Notes: a model not told the origin generated them from the letters alone. A stretch of 64,000 bases of DNA from Brachybacterium muris (GCF_016907455.1 NZ_JAFBCB010000001.1:2294001-2358000); one strand, 5' to 3'; positions 28,227 to 37,433 are shown, numbered from the stretch's first letter. A program made the numbers and translations.

Positions 28227-29350
28227 CCGGTGACCGCTGCCGGGGCGAAGTGCTGATCGAAGCGCTCCCTGGCCCGGTGCCCGAATCGATCGCGCAGCGA
28301 AGCGTCCGCCGCGAGCTCTGCAAGGCGTGCCGCGAGCTGTTCGACATTGCCGAGGGGGACGATGTATCCGCTGGCGCCGTCCTCGATCGCCTCCCGGGGA
28401 CCGAAGTCGAAGTCGTAGGACACGGTGGGCCGGGCCTGGTACATGGCTTCCAGCAGTGGGTACGGGAACCCTTCTGAGAGCGAGGTCATCAGCACGATGT
28501 CCGCGCTGGCGTACACGTCCTGCTCGGTGCCGAAACCTGGCATGTGCACGCGCTCGGTGAGGTCCAGTGATTCGACCAGGTCCCTGACGGCGACGTAGTA
28601 CGGGTTCCGGGGGTTGATGGATCCCCACAGGGTCAGATGCACCGTCTCGTCCTGGATCAGCGACAGTGCACGCACGGCGTCGAGCTGGTTCTTGCGGTGC
28701 TGGTACGAGGCCGGCAGGGCGATGTTCACGCCCTCGCGATCCGTCCGTTGGACCATCGCCGATCCCTCGCCGGGGAAGTTCGGGATGAAGACCACGTCGG
28801 ACTCGTCGAAGAGGGGGATGAACTGCTTCCGCAGGCCATCAGCGACGGTCTGGAGCCGATCGATCATTCCCCGCGACGCCTGCAGCGGCTCCCAGAGCTC
28901 GTCGTGGTGGAGGTAATCGCCGTGGATCTGGAGCACGGTTCCGGGCCGCCGCTGATCGTCGCCCAGTGCGTGCTGGAACACCAGGGGCTGCAGAGGGGCG
29001 GTGAAGATGATCGTGTCCTCTGCGGACAGGGACTCGTTCAACTGGCGAAGGGCGGCCAGTTGGTTGGCCGTGAACGCGTACCTCAGGGCACCCAGGTTCC
29101 CCGACAGCTCCGCGTGGACATTGCGGTGCAGCAGCTTTCCACCGTCCGCCGGCAGCGACCGCAGGGTGAAGGCGGGCACCCCGTTGTCGAGGGGCCACAG
29201 GGGGAGCATCCGGTCCGCCACGCCCGGTCCGCCCAGGAATCCCAGGACTGCCACGGGGTACCCGGCCGCCTGCAGGCCGTTGGCCAGTTGGACGACCGAC
29301 TTGTGATAGCCCGTGGGGCCGGCGACCTCGTGGGTGCAGATCAGGATCAT
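28227..29350 (-). pseudogene. 5' part of bifunctional GT4/sialyltransferase-like polymerase, split by IS21 copy C
   Basis: First about 374 codons, starting MILICTHEVAGPTGYHKSVV, form a full GT4 domain. Visible are the nucleotide-binding FGTEQDVYASADIVLMTSLS, EGFPYPLLEAMYQARP (the E-x7-E type motif) and GYIVPLGNVEQL. Read-through into the IS adds about 20 residues before a stop (394 aa in all), so an isolated GT4 enzyme could still be made. The remaining part is at 23345-25645. Close to the paralogue at 30422-33814; the upstream bases also resemble each other, so the pair arose by duplication. Confidence 0.9.
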
Positions 29351-29404
29351 TCCGGCAGCGGCCTTCCTCAGGGAACGTCGTTCGGCGCCAGGGCCTCAAG
29401 GACT

Positions 29405-30415
29405 CTACCGTGCCGGGACGAGCGGTTCCTGGAGGAGTGCGTCGCTGTCCGGAACTCGTGGGAGCGCGCCCGGCAAATGACTGATCGGATGGCGCAGGAA
29501 GGCCAACGGCGACAGCCCTGCCCCGGCATCCTGTGAGCCCTCTGGCCTCTTGACCACTCCCAGGACTGCCCCCGCCTTCCGCACCGGTGCCCCGGCCCAG
29601 TAGCTGAGGAAGGGCCCGGCTGCCCGGTGGTCCCATCCCAGGGCGTCACGCAGGGCCTGCGGGTCCAGCAGGTGCTCGTGGCCCAGCTCGAGCCGGGCGA
29701 TGGCGCGCCGCACCTCCAGGTCAGCGTCCTCGTGAAACTCCGGCCACAGCTCCCGGGTGCGTCGTGACACCTCCGTCCCCAGTGCGCCGATGGTGACGTC
29801 GGGGCCGTAGATCGCGATCGGCGTGCCCTCGGCAGCGGCGTACATGACCGCGGTGGACAGCTGATTGGAGACCACTCGCCGTGCGCCGCGGACCAGGCGG
29901 AGGATACGGCCCAGGAACTGCGGGTCCCGCCGGTCCCCGGCGCTGACCACCCTGTGCCCGTTCTCGATCCAAACCCGACGCTTCTCGGGTCGATCGAGGT
30001 CCTCCGGATGCAGGCAGACCACGGCGGGGCCGTCGCGCTCGGCGAGCTCGCCGGCGAGAACGGCGTCATCGTGGGCGAGCTTCACCAGGCGGGTGTCGTG
30101 CACGGGGAAGGCCACGGCGGCCCCCACGGGGGCGACGGGCCGCCCGGCGGTCAACGCGCTCAGGTAGAGGAAGGGCGAACCGATGGGCGTCGTCTCGAAC
30201 GGGTCCTCAGCTGGATCCCATCCACGGGCGGCGTGGCTCCACACCAGGCGCCGAGCTGTCCCCGGCAGTCGCGCGAAATCGGAGAAGTGGACGAGGCTGG
30301 GTGAGCGGACCGTCCACCCGTGCTGGAGGAGGCCGTCGATGTGCCGCACGGCGCGAAGACCCGCATGCAGGGCCAGCGCAGTGCTGTGGCCGTAGTAGTG
30401 GTTCTGGATGTCCAC
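29405..30415 (-). CDS. HP/ST-motif protein, candidate small sialyl/pseudaminyl-type transferase
   Basis: 336-aa soluble protein of no family I can name with certainty. It contains VVCLHPEDL (HP motif) and, about 60 residues later, VVSNQLSTAVMYAAAEGTP followed by IYGPDV (S/T motif). This order and spacing is seen in bacterial sialyl-, polysialyl- and Kdo-transferase GT-B domains that use CMP-sugars, and in the C-termini of the two large neighbours. GTG start 6 bp after the intact polymerase; 54 bp before the split one. Inferred role: adding Pse to a primer or side chain. Confidence 0.6.
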   Translation of the reverse strand: MDIQNHYYGHSTALALHAGLRAVRHIDGLLQHGWTVRSPSLVHFSDFARLPGTARRLVWSHAARGWDPAEDPFETTPIGSPFLYLSALTAGRPVAPVGAAVAFPVHDTRLVKLAHDDAVLAGELAERDGPAVVCLHPEDLDRPEKRRVWIENGHRVVSAGDRRDPQFLGRILRLVRGARRVVSNQLSTAVMYAAAEGTPIAIYGPDVTIGALGTEVSRRTRELWPEFHEDADLEVRRAIARLELGHEHLLDPQALRDALGWDHRAAGPFLSYWAGAPVRKAGAVLGVVKRPEGSQDAGAGLSPLAFLRHPISHLPGALPRVPDSDALLQEPLVPAR

Positions 30416-30421
30416 GGTCGC

Positions 30422-33400
30422 TCAGCCGAAGATGTCGTGCCGCGTCGTGGGCACCTCGTACGGGACCAGATCCTGGGGTGACCTCGCCAACCTGAACAGC
30501 CCGGACTCGATGTCCGGGAGGGTCTCCTCGTACCCCGGGACCTCGATCACGTAGGTGGGACGGCCCAGTGCGGCCGATTCCCACAGCGAGGTCGAGAAGG
30601 TCCCCACGCTCATCGCCGATCGCGTGATCGTGGTCAGGGTGTCCTCCTCGGCGATCGTCACCAGGCCATCCAGGCCTGCCGCCGCCAGCTCCTGCTGGAT
30701 GAGGGCGCGCTGGGCCGGATGCGGAGCGATCACCACGCGCAGGTCCGGGCGCTCCCGGACCAGGTCCTGGACGAAGGCGAGGATCCGGCGCAGCACGCGC
30801 GGCTGGGAGATCACGCAGACGTCCCACGTGGGGTCCCCGCTGGGCGGATCCGCGATGGCCGCCGTCAGCTCGGGCTGCTCGCGGGGCACCACCACATGCT
30901 CCTGGTAGACGTTGGTGCGCTGCGCCCAGAAGTCGGACCAGGCGTAGAAGCGTGTGGCGCCGTAGTGCGGCTTCTGGCCGAACCAGAAGCTGGGTGCGTA
31001 TCGGCTCGTCAGGGCGTACTGGATGTCCGACACCTGGGCGCCGGAGCGCGCTGCGGCGGCCGCGATCCCGGCCCACCAGTGGCTGGACGCGATCAGCACC
31101 TCCTCGGGCTGGACACGCTCGAAGACCGGGGTCCAGAACTCGCGTTCGGCCAGGAACTTCGCCAGCCGGTTGCGGAGATGGTCCCCGAGGTCGACACGGA
31201 TGCCGAGCGCATCGGTGAGTGCCGCCTCGAAGGGTCGTGCATCCACCTCCGGCACTCGCAGATGGGCCCACCGACGCCGCCAGTCCTGCTTCCACTGCGT
31301 GAACTCGGCGAAGGGGTAGACCAGGTTCGTCTCGTCGACACCGGGGTACCCCTCAGCTTCGGGCTGGACGACGAAGAGCGTTCGATCATCCACGAACGGC
31401 GCCGTGCGATAGCCGCTCTGCCCACGTCGCGCGTAGTCGAAGACGACGGTCCGGGCCTTCGGAGCGGTCGCGAGGGTCTTGCTGCCTCCGTAGACGTCCT
31501 GGATCGGAGTCCCCACAGCGGATGCCGCGCCCCAGAGGCCTGCCGCCTCGGCGAGCTGGATGACGAGCGCCGAGCGCCCCAGCTCCCACACGTGGACCCC
31601 GTCGGCCGTGGTGATGTCGAAGAGCCCGTGTTCACGCTCCGCCGCGCAGATCCGTTCGAAGAACTCTCCGTAGGTCCACGGCGAGGTGACCTGCCTCTGG
31701 GAGACACCGTCGCGCAGGATCAGGGAATCGTACTCCCCGCGCACGGTCACCACCGGACGCTGCGCGGTGCCGCTGTTGGACACCTCGACCCCGCCGGCCT
31801 CGTTGACCGGGCAACCGAAGCTGTCCACACCCGTGGTGACCGGGAACCACGGGTGGCGAGCGATCTCACGGCGGGTCGGCGCCGGAGGATTCACCACGAG
31901 CGACTCGATCAGCAACCTCATGGCGGTCTCCAGATAGGTCACGGCCACACGACCGACAGAACCCATCGCCTGCGCCGGGAGCCCGATGGCCTTGCCGATG
32001 CCGCTGAGGGGGTCCGGTCGTGATGGTGGCGGCGGGACGGTGCCGGTGCTGGACGCTCCCTCGCCTTCGGCGCCACTAGTGAGGCCCGGCGACTCCGCGC
32101 GAGGGGCTGTGCTCGAGACATCCGGGAGCTCGCGCGTGGTGGATTCGCTGGGCGGCTTCGGGGTGGGCATGACCTGGCGCAGCTTCCACGTGACCGCTTC
32201 GGCGGCCTGAGCACCGAACTCTGCGAGCGCTCGGGGCGTGGTGCGCCACGAGACGTGTCTCGCCCCGCCGGAGGTCGCGAAGATGGTGTCAAGGACGGGC
32301 GGCGTCCCGTCACCGTACTGGGCGTCTCGGCGCAGCCGAGGCAGGACTGGAAGCTGATCGCCTGCAGCGGGACCGGCAAGGTAGTGACGGTCCGGCGAGC
32401 CAGGCTGGGTGCTGTAGGAGATGACGTCGTGGCCGCCCACGGGGAACATGATGGTGGTGGCGTCTGCCTCGCGCTTGACGCGCGGTCGTTCGATGCGTTC
32501 GCCGTCGTCCACCTGGACATCATGGATGACCATCGGGGAGTGCACGGCGACCCGGTGGAACCGGCGCCTGCCCACGCGCCTCACGCTGTGGGTGATCTCC
32601 TCGACGGAGATCGGATCGGGGCCCTTGGTGGAGAACACCTCCGCCAGATCGACCGTCGTGCCCAACGGGCCGAGGAACTGTCGGTACCGGTCTGCGACCG
32701 CTGCGGTGGAGAACAGTTCCTCGTAGCGCTCCCGGGCACGGCGCCCGAACCGTTCTCGCAGGGAGGCATCACCGGCGAGCTCCCGGAGCCGCTCGGCGAG
32801 CTGCTCGACGTCGCCGAGCGGGACGATGTACCCGCTGCCGCCGTGCTCGATCGCCTCCCGTGGCCCGAACTCGAAGTCGTAGGAAACGGTAGGACGGGCC
32901 TGGTACATCGCCTCCAGGAGCGGGTAAGGGAATCCTTCGGAGAGCGAGGTCATCAGGACGATGTCCGCATCGGCGTACACGTCGTGCTCCGTGCCGAAAC
33001 CGGGGATCCGCACCCGATCCGACAGCCCGAGGTCTTCGATCAGCTCCTGTACTGCGATGAAGTACGGGTTGAGCGGACTGATGTTCCCCCACAGGTTCAG
33101 GTGCACCGACTCGTCCTCGATCAGTGACAATGCCCGCACCGCGTCGAGCTGGTTCTTGCGGTGCTGGAACGAGGCCGGCAGCGCTATGTTCACCCCTGAG
33201 TGCTTCGTGTTGGGGATGATGCCGGGACCCTCCCCCGGGAAGTTCGGTATGAAGACCACGTCGGACTCGTCGAAGAGGGGGATGAACTGCTCTCGCAGGC
33301 CATCCGCGACGGTCTGGACCCGGTCGATCACGGACCGCGACGCGATCAGCGGTTCTCGGAGTTCGGCGTGATGAAGGTAGTCGCCGTGGATCTGGAGGAC

Positions 33401-33814
33401 GGTCCTCGGGCGCCGCTGGTCATCGCCCAGAGCATGCTGGAATGCCAGCGTCTGCACGGGTGCGGTGAAGATGATCGTGTCCTCTGCGGACAGGGACTCG
33501 TTCAACTGGCGAAGGGCGGCAAGTTGGTTGGCCGTGAACGCGTACCTCAGGGCACCCAGTGCGCCCACGAGCTCCGGATGCACGTCACGGTGGAGCAGTC
33601 TGCCGCCATACGCCGGCAGCGTCCGCAGGGTGAAAGCGGGGACCTCGATGTCCAGCGGCCACCGCGGCAGCATCCGGCTGGCTACGTCACCCGTGCCCAG
33701 GAAGCCGAGCAATGCGACCGGATACCCGCTCGCGCGCAGGCCGTTGGCCAGCTGGACGACGGACTTGTGATACCCGGTGGGTCCGGCGACCTCATTGGTG
33801 CAGATAACGATCAT
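30422..33814 (-). CDS. Bifunctional polymerase: GT4 glycosyltransferase plus sialyltransferase-like domain
   Basis: 1,130-aa intact paralogue of the split gene. Residues 1 to about 385 are GT4 (FGTEHDVYADADIVLMTSLS, EGFPYPLLEAMYQARP near 300). A variable Ser/Pro-rich linker lies at roughly 560-620, then HPWFPVTTGVDSFG near 655 opens a conserved C-terminal half with VWELGRSALVIQLAEA, an HP motif (VVIAPHPAQ, about 1030) and an ST motif (VGTFSTSLWESAALG, about 1071). The order GT4 plus HP/ST domain and the length match the hexosyl/sialyl capsule polymerases of N. meningitidis W and Y. With a Pse pathway next door, I infer an alternating hexose-Pse polymer. The start MIVICTNE aligns with the paralogue. 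Confidence 0.8.
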   Translation of the reverse strand: MIVICTNEVAGPTGYHKSVVQLANGLRASGYPVALLGFLGTGDVASRMLPRWPLDIEVPAFTLRTLPAYGGRLLHRDVHPELVGALGALRYAFTANQLAALRQLNESLSAEDTIIFTAPVQTLAFQHALGDDQRRPRTVLQIHGDYLHHAELREPLIASRSVIDRVQTVADGLREQFIPLFDESDVVFIPNFPGEGPGIIPNTKHSGVNIALPASFQHRKNQLDAVRALSLIEDESVHLNLWGNISPLNPYFIAVQELIEDLGLSDRVRIPGFGTEHDVYADADIVLMTSLSEGFPYPLLEAMYQARPTVSYDFEFGPREAIEHGGSGYIVPLGDVEQLAERLRELAGDASLRERFGRRARERYEELFSTAAVADRYRQFLGPLGTTVDLAEVFSTKGPDPISVEEITHSVRRVGRRRFHRVAVHSPMVIHDVQVDDGERIERPRVKREADATTIMFPVGGHDVISYSTQPGSPDRHYLAGPAAGDQLPVLPRLRRDAQYGDGTPPVLDTIFATSGGARHVSWRTTPRALAEFGAQAAEAVTWKLRQVMPTPKPPSESTTRELPDVSSTAPRAESPGLTSGAEGEGASSTGTVPPPPSRPDPLSGIGKAIGLPAQAMGSVGRVAVTYLETAMRLLIESLVVNPPAPTRREIARHPWFPVTTGVDSFGCPVNEAGGVEVSNSGTAQRPVVTVRGEYDSLILRDGVSQRQVTSPWTYGEFFERICAAEREHGLFDITTADGVHVWELGRSALVIQLAEAAGLWGAASAVGTPIQDVYGGSKTLATAPKARTVVFDYARRGQSGYRTAPFVDDRTLFVVQPEAEGYPGVDETNLVYPFAEFTQWKQDWRRRWAHLRVPEVDARPFEAALTDALGIRVDLGDHLRNRLAKFLAEREFWTPVFERVQPEEVLIASSHWWAGIAAAAARSGAQVSDIQYALTSRYAPSFWFGQKPHYGATRFYAWSDFWAQRTNVYQEHVVVPREQPELTAAIADPPSGDPTWDVCVISQPRVLRRILAFVQDLVRERPDLRVVIAPHPAQRALIQQELAAAGLDGLVTIAEEDTLTTITRSAMSVGTFSTSLWESAALGRPTYVIEVPGYEETLPDIESGLFRLARSPQDLVPYEVPTTRHDIFG

Positions 33815-33994
33815 TCGGGCGACGGCCTTCCTCGTGCAGCGTTGATTCCGGGCGAGAAACCCTTCAGGTCTACCGGACGGGGTCATGCGGTTCTGCAGGT
33901 CTCGACCGAGGAGTCGAGCTGTCCTGCCCGTCCGGCACGCGTCATCGACGCCGACCACGGTGTGGGTGTCGGCCAGTCTAGCCGTGGGCCACTC
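33815..33994. promoter_or_regulatory. 180-bp upstream region of the polymerase operon
   Basis: No gene is visible. On the minus strand TAGACT (33975-33980) could be the -10 of the operon reading into the 30422-33814 gene; this would leave a leader of about 150 bases. No clear -35 box. Confidence 0.3.
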
Positions 33995-34789
33995 TCAGAT
34001 CTGGTTCTTGCGCAGGGCCGCGACCACACCGGTGAGCAGATGCACGGCGGCGCTCGGTACGGACAGCTTCTCCTGGCGGCGCAGTACGTGCCACACCGCA
34101 CGCACCGCACGCCAACGGTCTGCAGAGTGCGAGCCCGGCTGCGAAGCCCGATAGAGCGCCAGCGGTTCGTCGATCCCGACTGCTGCACCGCTCTCCCGGA
34201 CGATGCGCAGCCACAGCGCCCAGTCCTCGGCACCCGGGACGTCCGGCATGGAGACCGGTCGCGTGAGGTGCGTGTCGACCACGGCGGTCAGATTCCCGAT
34301 CACATTGCGGCGTAGGAGCTCGGCGTAGGTGAGGGTCGTCGGGACGCGCACCACGCGACCTTCGGAGTGGAAATCCGTGGCGTTGCCCGCGTAATCCGCG
34401 TCGATGCGGTGGTAGCCGCAGTACACCAGCGGTGCGCCGTCGGTCATAGCCAGCTCCAACTGCCGCGCCAGCTTGTCGGGAAGCCACAGGTCATCGGCAT
34501 CGCAGAATGCGAGGAACCTGCCCCGTGCCTCGGCGATCCCGGAGTTGCGCGCCGCTGCCGGGCCGCCGCTGCGTTCGCGACGGACGACTCGGACCCGTCG
34601 GTCGTACCGACGGATGTCATCGACGATGCCCACCGTCTCGTCGGTGGAACCATCGTCCACGACGATCAGCTCGAGGTCCCGGCATGTCTGATCGAGTACG
34701 CTAGCGATCGACTGACGCACGGTCCGCGCACCGTTGAACACCGGCATAACGACCGTCACCAGCGGCGATGGTTCCTTAGCGGCAGTCAC
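33995..34789 (-). CDS. Glycosyltransferase family 2
   Basis: 264-aa GT-A enzyme with VTVVMPVFNGARTVRQSI, LIVVDDGSTDETV, GPAAARNSGIAEARG and FLAFCDADDLWLPDKL (DxD site), then PGAEDWALWLRIV. This is typical of WcaA-like surface polysaccharide enzymes. GTG 34789 has TATGAT eight bases upstream and no Shine-Dalgarno, suggesting a leaderless transcript. It lies between the polymerase operon and the divergent exporter genes, so it probably adds a sugar to the same polymer. Specificity unknown. Confidence 0.85.
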   Translation of the reverse strand: MTAAKEPSPLVTVVMPVFNGARTVRQSIASVLDQTCRDLELIVVDDGSTDETVGIVDDIRRYDRRVRVVRRERSGGPAAARNSGIAEARGRFLAFCDADDLWLPDKLARQLELAMTDGAPLVYCGYHRIDADYAGNATDFHSEGRVVRVPTTLTYAELLRRNVIGNLTAVVDTHLTRPVSMPDVPGAEDWALWLRIVRESGAAVGIDEPLALYRASQPGSHSADRWRAVRAVWHVLRRQEKLSVPSAAVHLLTGVVAALRKNQI

Positions 34790-34859
34790 AACGCACGATC
34801 ATACCGATGCCGACCGACGGCGCTTCCCGCCGCACGAGTCCGGCTAGAGGAGAACGAAT

Positions 34860-35786
34860 TTGGCTGACCACACGGCGCAGGTCCCCCTTGCTCCGCGCCT
34901 GTCCTCGGCAGAGGCCGAAGCAGTCGCGGCACGCGCGGGACTGGACGAGATGGGGATCCGGCCACCGCTCGGCCGGTACATCAAGCAGGTATGGCAGAGG
35001 CGTTCCTTCATATGGAACCTCTCCGCATCCCGTGCCTATTCACGCAACCAGGGTTCGTACCTGGGGCAGGCCTGGGCGGTCCTGCGTCCGATCCTTGACG
35101 CAGCGGTGTACGTCATCATCTTCGGCTTCCTCTTCCAATCCAGCGCGCCGGGGATCGACAACCGGGCAGCCTTCATCACCATCGGTACGTTCACCTACAC
35201 GCTCTTCCAGACGTCCGTGATGTCGGGTCTGAACTCGATCCCGTCCAACCTCGTGCTGATCCGTTCCCACAAGTTCCCCCGCGCCGTCGTGCCCCTGGCC
35301 ACGGTGATGACGGAGACCGTGCTGTTCGCCCCGATCCTGGTGGCGATGATCGTCGTGACCATGGTCACCGGACTTCTGCCGGGTATGGGGCCGGTGGTCC
35401 CCACCTGGTCCTGGCTCCTCCTTCCGTTCGCGGCCATCCTCCTGGCAGTCTTCTCGGCCGGAGTCGCTCTGTTCTTCGCACGGCTCGGGGCTCGCGCCCC
35501 TGACATCGCCAACGCCATGCCCTTCATCCTGACCCTTGGTCGATATGCTTCGGGGGCGATGTTCATGATCGAGGCAGTGGTCCCGGACGGACTCTGGCTC
35601 AAACCGATCCTGCTGCACCAGCCTGTCGCCATCTTCCTCGAGCTGTTCCGTGCCGTGTTCGGCAACGAGTCGCTGATCCCGATGACGCCCGGACTCTGGC
35701 TCGAGGCAACCGCCTGGGCGGTGGCGGTGTTCGCTATCGGATTCCTGTACTTCTGGCGCGCAGAGGAGACCTACGGTCGTGACTGA
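34860..35786 (+). CDS. ABC transporter permease, wall polymer export (TagG/Wzm-like)
   Basis: 308-aa ABC-2 permease with cytoplasmic N-terminus (LGRYIKQVWQRRSFIWNLSASRAYSRNQGSYLGQAW) and about six helices. It should form a channel with the ATPase directly downstream for a lipid-linked teichoic- or teichulosonic-type polymer. TTG start after AGAGGAGA; no ATG or GTG fits the N-terminus better. It is clearly different in sequence from the galactan permease at 4394, so the region has two export systems. Confidence 0.88.
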   Translation: MADHTAQVPLAPRLSSAEAEAVAARAGLDEMGIRPPLGRYIKQVWQRRSFIWNLSASRAYSRNQGSYLGQAWAVLRPILDAAVYVIIFGFLFQSSAPGIDNRAAFITIGTFTYTLFQTSVMSGLNSIPSNLVLIRSHKFPRAVVPLATVMTETVLFAPILVAMIVVTMVTGLLPGMGPVVPTWSWLLLPFAAILLAVFSAGVALFFARLGARAPDIANAMPFILTLGRYASGAMFMIEAVVPDGLWLKPILLHQPVAIFLELFRAVFGNESLIPMTPGLWLEATAWAVAVFAIGFLYFWRAEETYGRD

Positions 35787-36639
35787 GGACACCGATTACG
35801 AAGTCGACCCCGAGAACCTCCCCAGACGCGCACCTCGCAAACCTCTTGGCCCCCCCTCCGTCGTGGTCGATGACCTGCACATCACCTATCGGGTGTTCGG
35901 CGCCCGCCGCGGCGGCACGGCCCAGGAGCGGAAGTCGTTGTGGGACAAGGCAGTGAGTCTGGGCCGTCCTGACACCGGGCCGATCACTCACGTCCCAGCC
36001 GTTCGGGGAGTGTCCTTCGTGGCCCACCACGGTGAGTCGATCGGCATCCTCGGGACCAACGGATCGGGCAAGTCCACGTTGCTACGCGCTGCGGCAGGAC
36101 TGCTCCCCCCCACATCGGGACGGGTCTACACCTCTGCGGAGCCGGAGCTGCTCGGCGTCAATGCCGCATTGATGCCCCGGCTGACCGGCGAGCGCAACAT
36201 CGTCGTGGGCGGTCTGGCCCTGGGCCTGAACGCCAAGGAGGTGCGCGAGAACGTCCCGGCCGTCGCAGATTTCGCAGAACTGGGCGACTTCCTCTACCTG
36301 CCCATGAGCTCCTACTCCTCCGGCATGGCGTCCCGTCTGCGCTTCGCGATCTCCACCATCCGCACCCCCGAGATCCTCATGATCGACGAGGCATTGGCAA
36401 CCGGCGACGCCTCGTTCCGCAAGAAGAGCACCAGGCGGATCGAGGAGATCCGCGAGCAGGCCGGAACGGTCTTCTTCGTGTCGCACTCCTTGGCCTCCGT
36501 GCGGGCCATGTGCACACGTGCGCTCTGGATCGAGAAGGGCAAGCTCGTCGCCGACGGCGATGTCGACGAGGTCGCGGACGCGTACCACGCCTTCGTGGAG
36601 GGCCGTACCGATGCGTCATCTGGTGCGAAGCTGCGGTAG
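35779..36639 (+). CDS. ABC transporter ATPase, wall polymer export (TagH/Wzt-like)
   Basis: 286-aa ATPase with an N-terminal extension, Walker A GTNGSGKST (92-100), signature SYSSGMASRLRF (about 178-189) and Walker B ILMIDE (199-204). Switch His lies in FFVSHSLASV. Short C-terminus without a carbohydrate-binding module. GTG start overlaps the permease stop by 8 bp, so both are made together. It converges on the broken acetyltransferase gene 27 bp away. Confidence 0.9.
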   Translation: MTEDTDYEVDPENLPRRAPRKPLGPPSVVVDDLHITYRVFGARRGGTAQERKSLWDKAVSLGRPDTGPITHVPAVRGVSFVAHHGESIGILGTNGSGKSTLLRAAAGLLPPTSGRVYTSAEPELLGVNAALMPRLTGERNIVVGGLALGLNAKEVRENVPAVADFAELGDFLYLPMSSYSSGMASRLRFAISTIRTPEILMIDEALATGDASFRKKSTRRIEEIREQAGTVFFVSHSLASVRAMCTRALWIEKGKLVADGDVDEVADAYHAFVEGRTDASSGAKLR

Positions 36640-36666
36640 ATGCGCTCTTCGCATTGAGTGTGACCC

Positions 36667-37271
36667 TCAACCTGCCCGTTCGTCGTCCTCGTCGGTGTCG
36701 TCGTCCAGCGGGGCCGGTGGCGGCGCATCGATCACGGGGGTGGAGGCGAGCTGGAGCCCGCCGGAGGTCTCATCGGGGATGTACCACTCACCGGTGGTGG
36801 GGCACACCCAGGCATCGGTGCCGTCGGAGGCAGGCAGCAGCTTCTCCCCCGAGCGGCCCACCCAGGCGAGGCGCTTGGCCGGCACCCCGGCCACCAGCGC
36901 ATACGGTGGGACATCCTTGACCACGGTGGCACCGGCGGCCACCATCGCCCAGGCGCCGATCGTCACCGGTGCGACGCACACGGCCCGGGCACCGATGGAG
37001 GCACCCTCCTGGCAGGTCACGCCCACCGGCTCCCAGTCCGAGGCGGACTTGGGGGTCAGGTCGGGGTTGACCGCGCGCGGGAAGTGGTCGTTGGTGAACA
37101 CGGCGGCCGGGCCCACGAACACGCCGTCGGCCAGCTTCGCCGGCTCGTACACCAGGGCGTAGTTCTGGATCTTGCAGCCGTTGCCCATCTGCACGCCGCT
37201 GCCGATGTAGGCTCCGCGGCCCACCACGCAGTCGCGACCCATGCGCACGCCTTCACGCACCTGAGCGAGAT
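36667..37271 (-). pseudogene. 3' part of WlbB-like N-acetyltransferase, split by IS21 copy D
   Basis: About 200 C-terminal codons of a left-handed beta-helix acetyltransferase (hexapeptide pattern in VGRGAYIGSGVQMGNGCKIQ). The family features VGPAAVFTNDHFPRAVNP and VTCQEGASIGARAVCVAPVTIG resemble WlbB/WbpD, which acetylates the 3-amino group of UDP-2-acetamido-3-amino-uronic acid. Removing the IS and one gagat joins IWHL to AQVREGVRMG in frame with the 5' part at 39853-39943. An internal GTG start could give a shortened protein lacking the first coils. Confidence 0.88.
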
Positions 37272-37384
37272 TGAATATTCGCCTCGCTGGGGTCCGCTGA
37301 TCGAGGGTTCGGGTGCCACGTCGCTGCCGTAGCGGTGGCGTCGTTCGGGACCACCAGTGGTGTCGTTGGGGCCGCTCTGTCTAC

Positions 37385-37425
37385 GCTCCTTCCGCCGTGT
37401 GTATAGGGCACGCGGCGGAAGGAGC
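37385..37425 (+). promoter_or_regulatory. Inverted repeat over istA ribosome binding site with internal -10
   Basis: A 13-bp perfect stem (GCTCCTTCCGCCG with its complement) encloses a 15-base loop containing TATAGG (37402-37407). AGGAG of the istA ribosome binding site is in the 3' arm. A transcript entering from outside would hide the site, while one starting from the internal box would lack the 5' arm. The same structure is at 2786-2826, 3103-3143 and 28073-28113. Confidence 0.6.
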
Positions 37426-37433
37426 AATCTGGA

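Noticed and set aside
30719..32023. 434-codon plus-strand frame over the intact polymerase
   Set aside because: Same type of antisense shadow.
23345..33814. Calling the large polymerases CDP-glycerol glycerophosphotransferases (TagF)
   Set aside because: Some GT-B teichoic acid enzymes look similar at low resolution, but the N-terminal GT4 plus C-terminal HP/ST order and the adjacent Pse pathway fit the hexosyl/sialyl polymerases better; TagF is kept as the alternative to test.
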